Assembly (NCBI GenBank): GCA_900554315.1
Contig: USGP01000011.1
Span: 1 to 37,755, forward strand
Source: an uncultured Mycoplasmatota bacterium
GTDB taxonomy: Bacteria; Bacillota_I; Bacilli_A; RF39; UBA660
DNA length: 37,755 nt
Direction of reading: 5' to 3'
Shown: positions 8,550-16,479 of the stretch, piece after piece
How positions within the stretch are numbered: the first letter of the stretch is position 1
How the letters are laid out: each line of letters opens with the position of its first letter
Notes under the pieces: model-generated
What the model was told of the DNA's origin: nothing
The model's input: only the letters and a program-made list of their open reading frames with translations
Databases searched by the model: none
Translations under genes and position numbers: made by a program

Positions 8550-8917
8550 CTCTGTAAATGCTGATAAACTTTTTGAGGAAAAGACAAATTAGCTCCTTCT
8601 TTATCTAAAAAATATAAAATACTAGGTTTCATAGCTTCTAATTTTTCTAAAGAAGAAATTCCACAATATTCTAACCCTCTTCGTACCTCTACTTCAATTG
8701 GAATACTAGATATTTCCATCCCATCATATTTTCTCATCAACTCGCTAGGTAAAAAGACATTTTTAGTATAAAATATATCCCTTTCTCTTGGCACATAAAC
8801 AGCATGATAAAAAGAGAGCCTTCTTCCATGTTCACCATCATTAGAAATACTATAAACATCTTCTAAAAACTTACCAATTCGATAACCTTGTTCCGTCTTT
8901 ATAATTTCAGTTTTCAT
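8534..8917 (-). CDS. Hypothetical protein, 127 residues
   Basis: No family is recognised. The product is a soluble, mixed alpha/beta-looking protein without a signal peptide or membrane segment. It contains GEHGRRLSFYHAVYVPRERD, a pattern of short beta-like stretches, and a basic end (QRKKTR). ATG 8917 has AGGAG at a 6-base spacing. It lies after pyk on the same strand, but pyk has its own terminator just upstream, so independent transcription is likely. A good ribosome site and normal codon use make it a probable real gene. Confidence 0.6.
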   Translation of the reverse strand: MKTEIIKTEQGYRIGKFLEDVYSISNDGEHGRRLSFYHAVYVPRERDIFYTKNVFLPSELMRKYDGMEISSIPIEVEVRRGLEYCGISSLEKLEAMKPSILYFLDKEGANLSFPQKVYQHLQRKKTR

Positions 8918-8936
8918 ACATATCTCCTAAAACAAA

Positions 8937-8956
8937 AAGATATCATAAGATATCTT
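8937..8956 (-). terminator. Intrinsic terminator of pyk
   Basis: AAGATATC, loop, GATATCTT (8 bp) lies immediately after the pyk stop codon (8957-8959). On the minus strand it is followed by a T-rich run. Confidence 0.7.
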
Positions 8957-10369
8957 TTAGTCAATCTCTTCAATTTTCATCAAATTAGTTGGACGAGATA
9001 CACCAGTATTAGGGAAACTACCAGTTAAAATAACAATATCTCCCTTTTCAAGATGCATAAATTCTTTCGCCTTCTTAACACTTTCCGTTAAAATCTCATC
9101 TGTTGAATTACAAATAGGTAAATGAGTTGCTTCTACACCCCAGTTTAATACCATACGACGAGCGGCTTTATCATCCGGACAAAGTGCCAAAATAGGAGCA
9201 TTAGGCTTAAGATTACTAATCATCTCAGCTGTATGACCACTAATAGTAGCAGCACAAATTAACTTAGCATCTAACCAATTAGCAGCTTCTACTACACTCT
9301 GAGCAATAGCATATGGTACAGAATCTGTCTTCTTATTTTCATCGATATAATTAAAATGAGCATATTGTTCTGTAACTTCACAAATCTTAGCCATAGCTGC
9401 AACAGTTTCAACTGGATGTTTACCAACTGTAGTTTCACCACTTAACATAACTGCATCTGTTCCATCTAAAACAGCATTAGCAATATCACTAGTTTCAGCT
9501 CTCTTAGGACGAGTATTTTCCATCATTGTTTCAAGCATTTCTGTAGCAACAACACAAATCTTGCCCATACGACGACAGGTTTTAACAATATCCTTTTGAA
9601 TAATAGGTAATTTTTCACTTGGAACTTCAGTTCCTAAATCTCCACGTGCAACCATTGCCCCATCAGAAACTTCTAGAATAGATTCCAAATTCTTAATTCC
9701 TAATTCGCTTTCAATCTTACAAATAATTTTTAAATCTAAACGATCATGCTCTTTTAAGATTTCCTTAATAGCTAAAACATCTTCTTTGCAATTAACAAAA
9801 GAAATAGCTAAAAATTCTCCACCATGAGTACAAGCATAATCTAAATCAGCTCTATCAGCATCACTAACATAAGGAATATTTAAATGAACGCCTGGAACAC
9901 TCATACTCTTACGATTTCCAAGAATTCCACCAGCAACAATTTTACAAGTAACTCCATCATCTTCTTTACTGATAACTTCAAGTTTCATCTTAGCATTCTC
10001 AAGTAAAATGACAGATCCAACTTCTAAACTATCCAAAGCTTCCGGATGATTAACACTAAATCTTTCCTCATTACCAAGAACAGTTTCCTTAACAATGCGA
10101 ATAGTTTTACCGTCAACCAATTGAATAGAATCATTTTCTAACATTCCACTACGAAATTCAGGTCCCTTTGTATCCCATAACAAAGCAACATTTTTTCCAG
10201 TACGTTTTCTAACTTCACGAACAGTTGAACACGCTTGATCTCTTTCTTCAATAGTAGCATGAGTAAAATTAACTCTAGCAACGTTCATACCTGCTAAAAC
10301 CATTTTCTCCATAACATCAGGTTGATTTGAAGAAGGACCGATACTACAAATTATTTTTGTCTTTTTCAT
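8957..10369 (-). CDS. pyk: Pyruvate kinase
   Basis: Pyruvate kinase converts phosphoenolpyruvate and ADP to pyruvate and ATP, the last step of glycolysis. The TIM-barrel core shows KIICSIGPSS, GMNVARVNFTHA (usually NFSHG), the catalytic Lys and metal-binding Glu in CKIESELGIKNL, SDGAMVARGDLGTEVP, ATEMLETMMENTRPKRAETS, and DAVMLSGETTVGKHP. The C-terminal allosteric domain follows, ending with GSFPNTGVSRPTNLMKIEEI. Length (470) is that of the short form without the extra C-terminal PEP-utiliser domain found in Bacillus. It appears monocistronic, with its own promoter (10397-10425) and a terminator directly after the stop. Confidence 0.96.
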   Translation of the reverse strand: MKKTKIICSIGPSSNQPDVMEKMVLAGMNVARVNFTHATIEERDQACSTVREVRKRTGKNVALLWDTKGPEFRSGMLENDSIQLVDGKTIRIVKETVLGNEERFSVNHPEALDSLEVGSVILLENAKMKLEVISKEDDGVTCKIVAGGILGNRKSMSVPGVHLNIPYVSDADRADLDYACTHGGEFLAISFVNCKEDVLAIKEILKEHDRLDLKIICKIESELGIKNLESILEVSDGAMVARGDLGTEVPSEKLPIIQKDIVKTCRRMGKICVVATEMLETMMENTRPKRAETSDIANAVLDGTDAVMLSGETTVGKHPVETVAAMAKICEVTEQYAHFNYIDENKKTDSVPYAIAQSVVEAANWLDAKLICAATISGHTAEMISNLKPNAPILALCPDDKAARRMVLNWGVEATHLPICNSTDEILTESVKKAKEFMHLEKGDIVILTGSFPNTGVSRPTNLMKIEEID

Positions 10370-10396
10370 AATTCACTACTCCTTCCAAACGATACA

Positions 10397-10425
10397 ATTA
10401 TACAACAAAAGAAAACTTTTGTACA
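10397..10425 (-). promoter_or_regulatory. Putative sigma-A promoter of pyk
   Basis: On the minus strand TGTACA (10420-10425), a 17-base spacer and TATAAT (10397-10402) lie 27 bases upstream of the pyk start. A GGAAGGAG ribosome site lies in between. Confidence 0.6.
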
Positions 10426-10463
10426 CACATTTTTTTACTTTTTTAGACGTTTTTAAAAGCAAA

Positions 10464-10490
10464 AAATAAGTATTCACAAAATACTTATTT
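10464..10490 (-). terminator. Intrinsic terminator at the end of mutM
   Basis: An 11-bp inverted repeat (AAATAAGTATT and AATACTTATTT) with a 5-base loop contains the mutM stop codon (10485-10487) in its first arm on the minus strand and is followed by a T-run. Confidence 0.7.
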
Positions 10491-11303
10491 TTGACAATGA
10501 GGACAATAATAAGTTCCTCTTCCACCTACTTTAATTTTTTGAATTTCATTTTGACAAACAGGGCAATTGCCATTCTTACCATGAATAGCCAATTTATTCT
10601 GAAAAAGTCCATGAACCCCTTCACTAGAAGTAAAACTTTTAATAGTAGTACCTCCCATTTGAATAGCTTCATCTAAAACTTTACGAGTATTCTCAATTAA
10701 GGTATCACATTCCTTCTTAGTAATTTTATTTCCTTTACGAAGTGGAGAAATATGACTTAAAAACAAAATTTCATCATCATAAATATTTCCAATACCAGCA
10801 ATAATACTTTGATCTAACAATAAAGTTTTCATTGGTAACTTTTTAGAATGAATTTTTTGATACAAATAATCACTAGTTAAACAACTATCTTGGTATTCAA
10901 GTCCTAAATCACATAAAGGCTTTTTAGAATAAGCATCTTTCTTATCTAATAAATACATTTTCCCAAACTTTCTAACATCATGAAAGCGAAAGCTAACTTC
11001 ATCATCCAAGGTAAAGAAAACATGTTCATGTTTATTTTTAACATCATCCAATTTCCGAAAGAAAAACTTGCCTTCCATTCGTAAATGAATCAATAACAAA
11101 TCGCGATCAAGTTCAAATACCAACCATTTCCCACGTGTTGTAATATCTAAAATTTTTTGACCAACTATTTGCTCTTGAAACAAAGAGACAGCAGGATAAG
11201 CAATAATATTATCCCAAAAAACTTGGCAACCAGTTATCGTCTTACCAAGAATCTGTCTCTTTAATGTATTAGCAACTGTAACAACTTCTGGTTTTTCTGG
11301 CAT
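10485..11303 (-). CDS. mutM: Formamidopyrimidine-DNA glycosylase (Fpg/MutM)
   Basis: MutM excises oxidised purines such as 8-oxoguanine and cleaves the abasic site. The mature N-terminal Pro with the following Glu (PEKPEV) gives the catalytic residues; the fourth residue is Lys where most family members have Leu. The beta-hairpin Lys is in TRGKWLVF. The helix-two-turn-helix contains AGIGNIYDDEILF, followed by GGTTIKSF and HGLFQNKLAIHGKNG. The C-terminal zinc finger has four Cys (CPVC and CPHC) flanking GGRGTYY. Length (272) is standard. It lies 14 bases downstream of polA, the same pair as in Bacillus, so both are probably on one mRNA. Confidence 0.95.
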   Translation of the reverse strand: MPEKPEVVTVANTLKRQILGKTITGCQVFWDNIIAYPAVSLFQEQIVGQKILDITTRGKWLVFELDRDLLLIHLRMEGKFFFRKLDDVKNKHEHVFFTLDDEVSFRFHDVRKFGKMYLLDKKDAYSKKPLCDLGLEYQDSCLTSDYLYQKIHSKKLPMKTLLLDQSIIAGIGNIYDDEILFLSHISPLRKGNKITKKECDTLIENTRKVLDEAIQMGGTTIKSFTSSEGVHGLFQNKLAIHGKNGNCPVCQNEIQKIKVGGRGTYYCPHCQK

Positions 11304-11317
11304 ACAACACCTACTTT

Positions 11318-13930
11318 CTATTTTGCTTCATACCAATTATTTCCGTATTCAATATCTACTTTTAATGGAACCTTAAGTTCTATTGTATGTTCCATAATAT
11401 CACGAACCACTTCACTAACCTCTTCTAATTCAGAATCTAATACATTGAAAACCAATTCATCGTGAACTTGAATTAACATCTTACTTTTTAATCCTCTCTT
11501 TTCAAATTCATCATAAATTTCAACCATTGCTTTTTTCAAAATATCTGCAGCAGTTCCCTGAATAGGTGTATTAAGAGCCATTCTTTCTCCACTACTACGA
11601 ATCATATAATTTTTATTCTTAAGCTCTGGAATCACTCTACGTCTATGCATTAAAGTAGTAACATATCCAAGTTCATAAGCCTTTTTCTTTTCTTCTTCCA
11701 TATATTCCTGTATACCAGGAAATGTCTGTAAATAATTATCAATAAACTTCTTAGCAGTACCAATATCAATACCTAAATCTTCACTAAGGCCAAAACTACT
11801 AATCCCATACAAGATTCCAAAATTAACCGCTTTAGCCGTACGCCTCATATCCTTTGTAACTTCTTCCATTGGAACATGATAAATATCAGAAGCTGTCTTA
11901 GTATGAATATCTTTACCATCTTTAAAAGCTTGAATTAAATTCTCAGCCCCTGACATATGAGCAAACACACGCAATTCAACTTGTGAATAATCGCTAGATA
12001 ACAATTTAGAATTTTCATCAGGAACGAAAGCTTTACGAATTAATTTAGAATATTCCTTACGAGCAGGAATATTTTGTAGATTTGGACTGATACTAGAAAG
12101 TCTACCAGTACGCGTTAACGTCTGAGTAAAAATAGTATGAATTCTTCCATCTTCTCTAACTTCTGATTTTAATCCCACTGCATAATTTGTATATAATTTT
12201 GCTAAAGTACGATACTCCAATATTTTATCGACAATTGGATGAACAAAGCGAATTTTATCCAAAATATCCTTACTAGTAGAATATTTTCCATCCTTTACTC
12301 TTTTAGGATAAGGAATCTCCAATGTTTCAAACAAAACTTTAGAAAGTTGAGCTGGAGACATAATATTAAAAGTAACACCTGCACATTCATAAATTTCTGT
12401 CTCAAGTTGATCCATCTGTTCTTTTAATTCATCAGCAACCTTATCTAAATAAGAAACATCAACTTTAATCCCTGTCAATTCCATATCTGCAAGAACCCTA
12501 GAAAGAGGCATCTCAATCTTTTGAAATAAATCTAACTCTTCATTTTTTTGCAAATCTTCTAATAACTGATTACGCGTATCATAAATAAATTTTGCTTTTC
12601 GACAACAAACATCTCTTAATACCTCATCACTAACCTCTTTTGGACGCTTTTCAGTGCCAAATAAATCATCATATAAAGGAAGTTTTACATCAAAAGATTG
12701 AGCAACATAACTAATATCGTCTTTAACAACATAATCAAGTAAATAACAAGCAATCATCGTATCAAAAGTAACTTGGTTAACATCAATTCCTAAAGAATGT
12801 AAAACAACAATATCTTTTTTTAAATCATAAGTATATTTAAAACTCTTTCCAGAAAACAAATCTTTATGATTAACCAATTCATCCTTAGATAAGAAATATC
12901 CAGAAATACCATCATAAATACCTACTCCTAATACTTCACTCTTACTATAAACACTACCCCTAGTCTCTACATAAAAAGAAAAAGTATTAGAAATTAATTT
13001 ATCAATTGGTAAAATCGTAATCTCATCATTTTTTTCTTCTTTTGCTTCTTCTGGTTCCAAATTACCCTCTAAATGATATTTTTTTAATAAAGAATGAAAT
13101 TCAAACTCTTCTAATAATTTACGAAAAGCTTCTGTATTCTCTCTTGTATATTTACAATCATCCAACGTAAAACCCAAAGGAACTTCACGATAAATTGTTG
13201 CTAAATCATAACTCATATAAGCACTCTTTTTATCTTGTTCAAGCTTTTCTTTTGTCTTTCCTTTAATCTCATCTAAATGATCATATAGATTATCCAAAGA
13301 ATCATACTTAGATAATAAATTAATAGCAGTTTTTTCTCCTATTCCCTTTACTCCTGGAATATGATCACTAGGATCTCCCATTAATGCTTTCAAATCAATC
13401 ATACGAATAGGAGGAACTTGATAAGTCTTAATAAACTCACTCTTAGTCATCATAATATGACCACTTTGTTTTAATAATTTCATAACTACTTTATCACTGA
13501 CAAGTTGCAATAAATCTTTATCACTACTGACAATGGTTGCAATAAAGTCATCTCTTTTTTCTACTTCCAAAGCCAACGTACCGATAATATCATCTGCTTC
13601 ATAATTATCAATTTCAAAATGCATAATACCTAGAGCATCCAATACTTCTTTTGCTTTTGGAAACTGTAACCGCAATTCATCTGGCATCTCACTTCTACCA
13701 GCTTTATATTCATCATATTTATCATGTCTAAAAGTTTTTCCTTTATCAAAAGCCACCATAATATAAGAAGGGGCTTCATCTTCTACTATTTTATGCATCA
13801 TATTAATAAAACCATATAATGCATTTGTAGGAAACCCCTTCGAATTTTTCATAATTACACCTTGATAGGCAGTAGCGTAAAAGCTACGAAATAATAAATT
13901 GTTACCGTCAACTAAAATAATTTTATTCAT
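11318..13930 (-). CDS. polA: DNA polymerase I
   Basis: PolA fills repair gaps and processes Okazaki fragments. The 5'-nuclease domain (about 1-290) has YEADDIIGTLA, SSDKDLLQL and GDPSDHIPGVKGIGEKTA. The middle 3'-5' exonuclease-like domain (about 300-480) looks degenerate: the ExoI position reads YVET rather than DTE, and the ExoIII Tyr/Asp motif is not recognisable, as in the Bacillus enzyme. The polymerase domain has TGRLSSISPNLQNIP, motif A SSDYSQVELR, motif B RRTAKAVNFGILYG and motif C QVHDELVF. Length (870) is typical. AGGTGA precedes ATG 13930. It lies 40 bases downstream of a small gene with an SOS-type promoter and has no clear promoter of its own. Confidence 0.97.
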   Translation of the reverse strand: MNKIILVDGNNLLFRSFYATAYQGVIMKNSKGFPTNALYGFINMMHKIVEDEAPSYIMVAFDKGKTFRHDKYDEYKAGRSEMPDELRLQFPKAKEVLDALGIMHFEIDNYEADDIIGTLALEVEKRDDFIATIVSSDKDLLQLVSDKVVMKLLKQSGHIMMTKSEFIKTYQVPPIRMIDLKALMGDPSDHIPGVKGIGEKTAINLLSKYDSLDNLYDHLDEIKGKTKEKLEQDKKSAYMSYDLATIYREVPLGFTLDDCKYTRENTEAFRKLLEEFEFHSLLKKYHLEGNLEPEEAKEEKNDEITILPIDKLISNTFSFYVETRGSVYSKSEVLGVGIYDGISGYFLSKDELVNHKDLFSGKSFKYTYDLKKDIVVLHSLGIDVNQVTFDTMIACYLLDYVVKDDISYVAQSFDVKLPLYDDLFGTEKRPKEVSDEVLRDVCCRKAKFIYDTRNQLLEDLQKNEELDLFQKIEMPLSRVLADMELTGIKVDVSYLDKVADELKEQMDQLETEIYECAGVTFNIMSPAQLSKVLFETLEIPYPKRVKDGKYSTSKDILDKIRFVHPIVDKILEYRTLAKLYTNYAVGLKSEVREDGRIHTIFTQTLTRTGRLSSISPNLQNIPARKEYSKLIRKAFVPDENSKLLSSDYSQVELRVFAHMSGAENLIQAFKDGKDIHTKTASDIYHVPMEEVTKDMRRTAKAVNFGILYGISSFGLSEDLGIDIGTAKKFIDNYLQTFPGIQEYMEEEKKKAYELGYVTTLMHRRRVIPELKNKNYMIRSSGERMALNTPIQGTAADILKKAMVEIYDEFEKRGLKSKMLIQVHDELVFNVLDSELEEVSEVVRDIMEHTIELKVPLKVDIEYGNNWYEAK

Positions 13931-13970
13931 TTAAATCACCTAATAGTAGTATATCATAAATCAAATCACA

Positions 13971-14141
13971 TTACTTACTTAAATTAAGTGAAAGACTACT
14001 ATTCGTATTTCTAAAATCGTCACTTACTTGATCTAAACGTTGAATTCTATCTGTTGCTAAAAACAAACATAAAGTAATAAAAGAATAAAGAAGAAATAAC
14101 CATAACCCCTCTTTTAACATTTTTTTCATTTTCATATTCAT
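13971..14141 (-). CDS. Candidate SOS-induced small membrane peptide (SosA/YneA-like by context)
   Basis: The 56-residue product has a basic N-terminus (KMKKMLKEG), one transmembrane segment (WLFLLYSFITLCLFLA) and a polar outside tail of about 27 residues ending SLSLNLSK. I chose ATG 14141 because GGGAG lies 8 bases upstream, and because the longer frame from 14180 would begin upstream of the predicted transcription start. The promoter (TTGACA, 17 bases, TATACT) has a LexA-box-like palindrome filling its spacer. The gene is divergent from lexA, the arrangement of yneA in Bacillus and sosA in Staphylococcus, which encode small membrane inhibitors of septation induced by DNA damage. Sequence similarity to those proteins is not obvious, so function is inferred from position, topology and regulation. 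Confidence 0.6.
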   Translation of the reverse strand: MNMKMKKMLKEGLWLFLLYSFITLCLFLATDRIQRLDQVSDDFRNTNSSLSLNLSK

Positions 14142-14168
14142 ATACATCTCTCCCTTCATTACACACTC

Positions 14169-14197
14169 AGTATATATCATACAATTGTTCGTGTCAA
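14169..14197 (-). promoter_or_regulatory. SOS promoter with LexA box in the spacer
   Basis: On the minus strand TTGACA (14192-14197), a 17-base spacer and TATACT (14169-14174) form a near-consensus promoter. The spacer holds CGAACAATTGTATG (14178-14191), close to the Gram-positive LexA/DinR box CGAACRNRYGTTYC. LexA bound there would block RNA polymerase. Confidence 0.65.
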
Positions 14198-14207
14198 TAG
14201 ATTTTTA

Positions 14208-14219
14208 AAACATTTGTTT
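14208..14219. promoter_or_regulatory. Second LexA-box-like operator, at the lexA promoter
   Basis: The near-palindrome AAACATTTGTTT overlaps the lexA -35 element TTGACA (14218-14223), which is followed after 17 bases by a weak -10 TAAACT (14241-14246). The position suits LexA autorepression. It is less perfect than the neighbouring box. Confidence 0.5.
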
Positions 14220-14270
14220 GACATTTTACACCTATAATGCTAAACTTATAGTATAAAAAGGAGGAATCGC

Positions 14271-14888
14271 ATGGAAAAGTTGACAACCAAACAAGAAATG
14301 ATTTTACAAATCATAAAAAAATGGATTGCAAAATATGGTTATCCCCCAACTGTTCGTGAAATTGGAGAAGAAGCACACCTAAACTCCCCTGCAACCATTC
14401 ACTTTCATCTAACAAAACTAGAGGAAAAAGGATATATAACAAAGGGTAATGGAAAAAATAGAACAATTGAAGTATTAGTACCAAATGAATACTTAGAAAA
14501 AGATGAAAACGTTGTAGAAGTTCCCCTACTTGGAAAAGTAACAGCTGGTAACCCTATTGAAGCAATTGAGGTCCCCGATGAATATTTTGCTTTACCAACC
14601 AATCTATTTACAACCAGAAACGAAATATTTACACTAAAAGTTAGTGGTGAATCTATGATTAATGTCGGAATCTATGATGGAGACATATTAATTGTAGAAA
14701 GGAAAAACACAGCTAATAATGGAGACACTGTAGTAGCCATGAATGATAATAACGAAGTAACAGTAAAAACATTTTATAAAGAAAATGGATATTTTAGATT
14801 ACAACCAGAAAATGATACCATGGATCCAATCATATTAAAAAATGTAACAATACTAGGAAAAGCAATTGGACTATATAGAAAATTTTAA
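14271..14888 (+). CDS. lexA: LexA repressor
   Basis: LexA represses the SOS regulon and cleaves itself when RecA filaments form. The N-terminal winged helix (about 1-70) includes YGYPPTVREIGEEAHL and SPATIHFHLTKLEEKGYI. The self-cleavage site is Ala92-Gly93 in GKVTAGNP. The catalytic Ser128 is in VSGESM and the Lys166 in VTVKTF, all in the S24 peptidase domain. Length (205) is standard. AGGAGG lies 6 bases ahead of ATG. It is divergent from a small SOS-type gene with two LexA-box-like sites between them, so autoregulation is likely. Confidence 0.97.
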   Translation: MEKLTTKQEMILQIIKKWIAKYGYPPTVREIGEEAHLNSPATIHFHLTKLEEKGYITKGNGKNRTIEVLVPNEYLEKDENVVEVPLLGKVTAGNPIEAIEVPDEYFALPTNLFTTRNEIFTLKVSGESMINVGIYDGDILIVERKNTANNGDTVVAMNDNNEVTVKTFYKENGYFRLQPENDTMDPIILKNVTILGKAIGLYRKF

Positions 14889-14894
14889 AACAAA

Positions 14895-14920
14895 AAAAGA
14901 AATAGCTTTCTATTTCTTTT
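14895..14920. terminator. Bidirectional terminator between lexA and tcdA
   Basis: An 11-bp stem (AAAAGAAATAG and CTATTTCTTTT) with loop CTTT has T-runs on both strands. The tcdA stop (14910-14912) is in one arm. Confidence 0.75.
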
Positions 14921-15587
14921 TATTTTGTATAAAAAATTGTAAAATGTAACTAGCAATCAATAACCCTGCACTACTAGGAACAAAAGCAGTGGATCCCAGC
15001 TCTTTAATATTAGCTGGTAATTCACTAGAAAATAATACTGGGATTTTACCCTGAATATGATTATCTTTTACATATTTTCTTAATATTCTAGCAAGTGGAT
15101 CATTATATGTTTTAGATAAATCTGTAATTTCTAATAAACTAGGATTAAATTTCTTAGCTGTACCCAAACAAGTTAAAAAAGGAATTTTCTGTTCTACGCA
15201 ATAGGAAATAGCTCTTTTTTTAGTAGAAACAGTATCGCAACAATCAACAAAGAAATCAAATTGACAAGAATCTACCAAACTAAAATCTTCTCCTAAAAAA
15301 GTATCATAAACTTCAACCTTACAATTAGGATTAATATCTAAAATTCTCTCTTTCATAACCTCTACTTTTTTACGACCAATCGTAGAATGTAAAGCGATAA
15401 TCTGTCGGTTGATATTAGACTCATCTATAACATCACTATCCACTAATATAAGTTTACCAACACCACTTCTGGCAAGTGCTTCACAAACATAACCACCAAC
15501 ACCACCGATACCTAAAACAAAAACAGACTTATCACGTAAAGTCTGTAAACCGTCTTGCCCAATTAATAACTCTAATCTTTGAAACAT
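14910..15587 (-). CDS. tcdA: tRNA threonylcarbamoyladenosine dehydratase TcdA (ThiF/E1-like)
   Basis: TcdA cyclises t6A37 of ANN-decoding tRNAs to ct6A with ATP. The E1/ThiF-type Rossmann fold shows FVLGIGGVGGYVCEALARSG, LILVDSDVIDESNINRQ, VDCCDT, and FLTCLGTAKKFNP. The C-terminal STAFVPSSAGLLIASYI is typical of the TcdA/YrvM subgroup rather than ThiF or MoeB, as is the absence of a CxxC zinc pair. I chose ATG 15587, one base after the upstream gene's stop; an in-frame ATG at 15620 would overlap that gene. In Bacillus yrvM follows hisS-aspS; here it is a few genes away from them. Confidence 0.88.
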   Translation of the reverse strand: MFQRLELLIGQDGLQTLRDKSVFVLGIGGVGGYVCEALARSGVGKLILVDSDVIDESNINRQIIALHSTIGRKKVEVMKERILDINPNCKVEVYDTFLGEDFSLVDSCQFDFFVDCCDTVSTKKRAISYCVEQKIPFLTCLGTAKKFNPSLLEITDLSKTYNDPLARILRKYVKDNHIQGKIPVLFSSELPANIKELGSTAFVPSSAGLLIASYILQFFIQNKKK

Positions 15588-15588
15588 A

Positions 15589-16425
15589 TTAAGCAGCCTT
15601 CGCAAAATCCTTTCCATCATGATTAACTACTTCACCAGGAACTTTAACCTTTTGCAAAGCTCTTTCCTTCTGCTTAGCAGAATGAATAAAATGGTATGGT
15701 TGTTGATAAATTGTATGATAAGCACCTGCTATTCTAGAATATATATCTGCATTAGATTGAGCCATTTGATAATATTTTTTTAAATCTCTATAATCCTGAG
15801 TATTTAAAGGTTCCATAGCACTAACAACAGATTGAATATTCTCTTCTGGAATAGAAGTTCCACTTACAATTGTACAATCAAAGTGATTCAAAAAGTCTAA
15901 AGCACGAGGAATATCAGCAACACCAACTTGCTCAAATAATACAGGCCATCTACCACTATTAGGCTCCATCTTTACAATTCTTTGTAAAAGAGCTAATTTT
16001 TCATCTGTAAAAACTTCATCCAATCCTATTTTCTCAAAAGATAAATATCTACCCTTAGGAGAATCTGGAATTTCTTTTCTCATGTCTGTAATAATACTAG
16101 CATACAAATTATCTAATGATTGATGTATAAATTTAGGTGGTTGTTTCACTTCATAAACATCATAACGATCACTACCTGTTTCTTCCCTAGTCGTGATAAG
16201 ATAGTCATTTTGTACAATTAAAGAACTATTACGTACAAAATTAACAACACTACTATCTTCTTTATCTTTTGCATAACTAGATCTAGTATATAATTGTTGA
16301 TTAATCACAACATCACTTTCATCAATACCCTCAAGAATAACACCATTTTTAATCTTGGAAGCATCTTTTAAAGAAACATGAGCGTGCTTAATTTTACCAC
16401 CATTGATAATTGGAAGTATTACCAT
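15589..16425 (-). CDS. Hypothetical protein, 278 residues
   Basis: No family is recognised. The product is a soluble protein without a signal peptide or membrane segment. The N-terminal part (about 1-95) looks beta-rich, with NGVILEGIDESDVVINQQ and SLIVQNDYLITTREETG. The rest looks helical, with NIQSVVSAMEPLNTQDYRDL and a basic C-terminus that contains HSAKQKERALQKVKVPG. GAGGAGG lies upstream of ATG 16425, and a TTGATT-17-TATAAT promoter precedes it, so expression is likely. It abuts tcdA (1 base) and probably forms an operon with it. It sits directly downstream of the structured ncRNA. Confidence 0.65.
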   Translation of the reverse strand: MVILPIINGGKIKHAHVSLKDASKIKNGVILEGIDESDVVINQQLYTRSSYAKDKEDSSVVNFVRNSSLIVQNDYLITTREETGSDRYDVYEVKQPPKFIHQSLDNLYASIITDMRKEIPDSPKGRYLSFEKIGLDEVFTDEKLALLQRIVKMEPNSGRWPVLFEQVGVADIPRALDFLNHFDCTIVSGTSIPEENIQSVVSAMEPLNTQDYRDLKKYYQMAQSNADIYSRIAGAYHTIYQQPYHFIHSAKQKERALQKVKVPGEVVNHDGKDFAKAA

Positions 16426-16448
16426 AAGCTATTCCTCCTCGTGCGGTT

Positions 16449-16477
16449 ATTATATCATAAAGTATTTAAAAAATCAA
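16449..16477 (-). promoter_or_regulatory. Putative promoter of the 15589-16425 gene and tcdA
   Basis: On the minus strand TTGATT (16472-16477), a 17-base spacer and TATAAT (16449-16454) lie just ahead of the GAGGAGG ribosome site. The -35 element lies just beyond the T-rich tail of the upstream ncRNA. Confidence 0.6.
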
Positions 16478-16479
16478 AC

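Noticed and set aside
14142..14180. Longer start for the small SOS gene (ATG 14180)
   Set aside because: It lies upstream of the predicted transcription start and overlaps the -10 element and LexA box; the ATG at 14141 has a properly spaced GGGAG.
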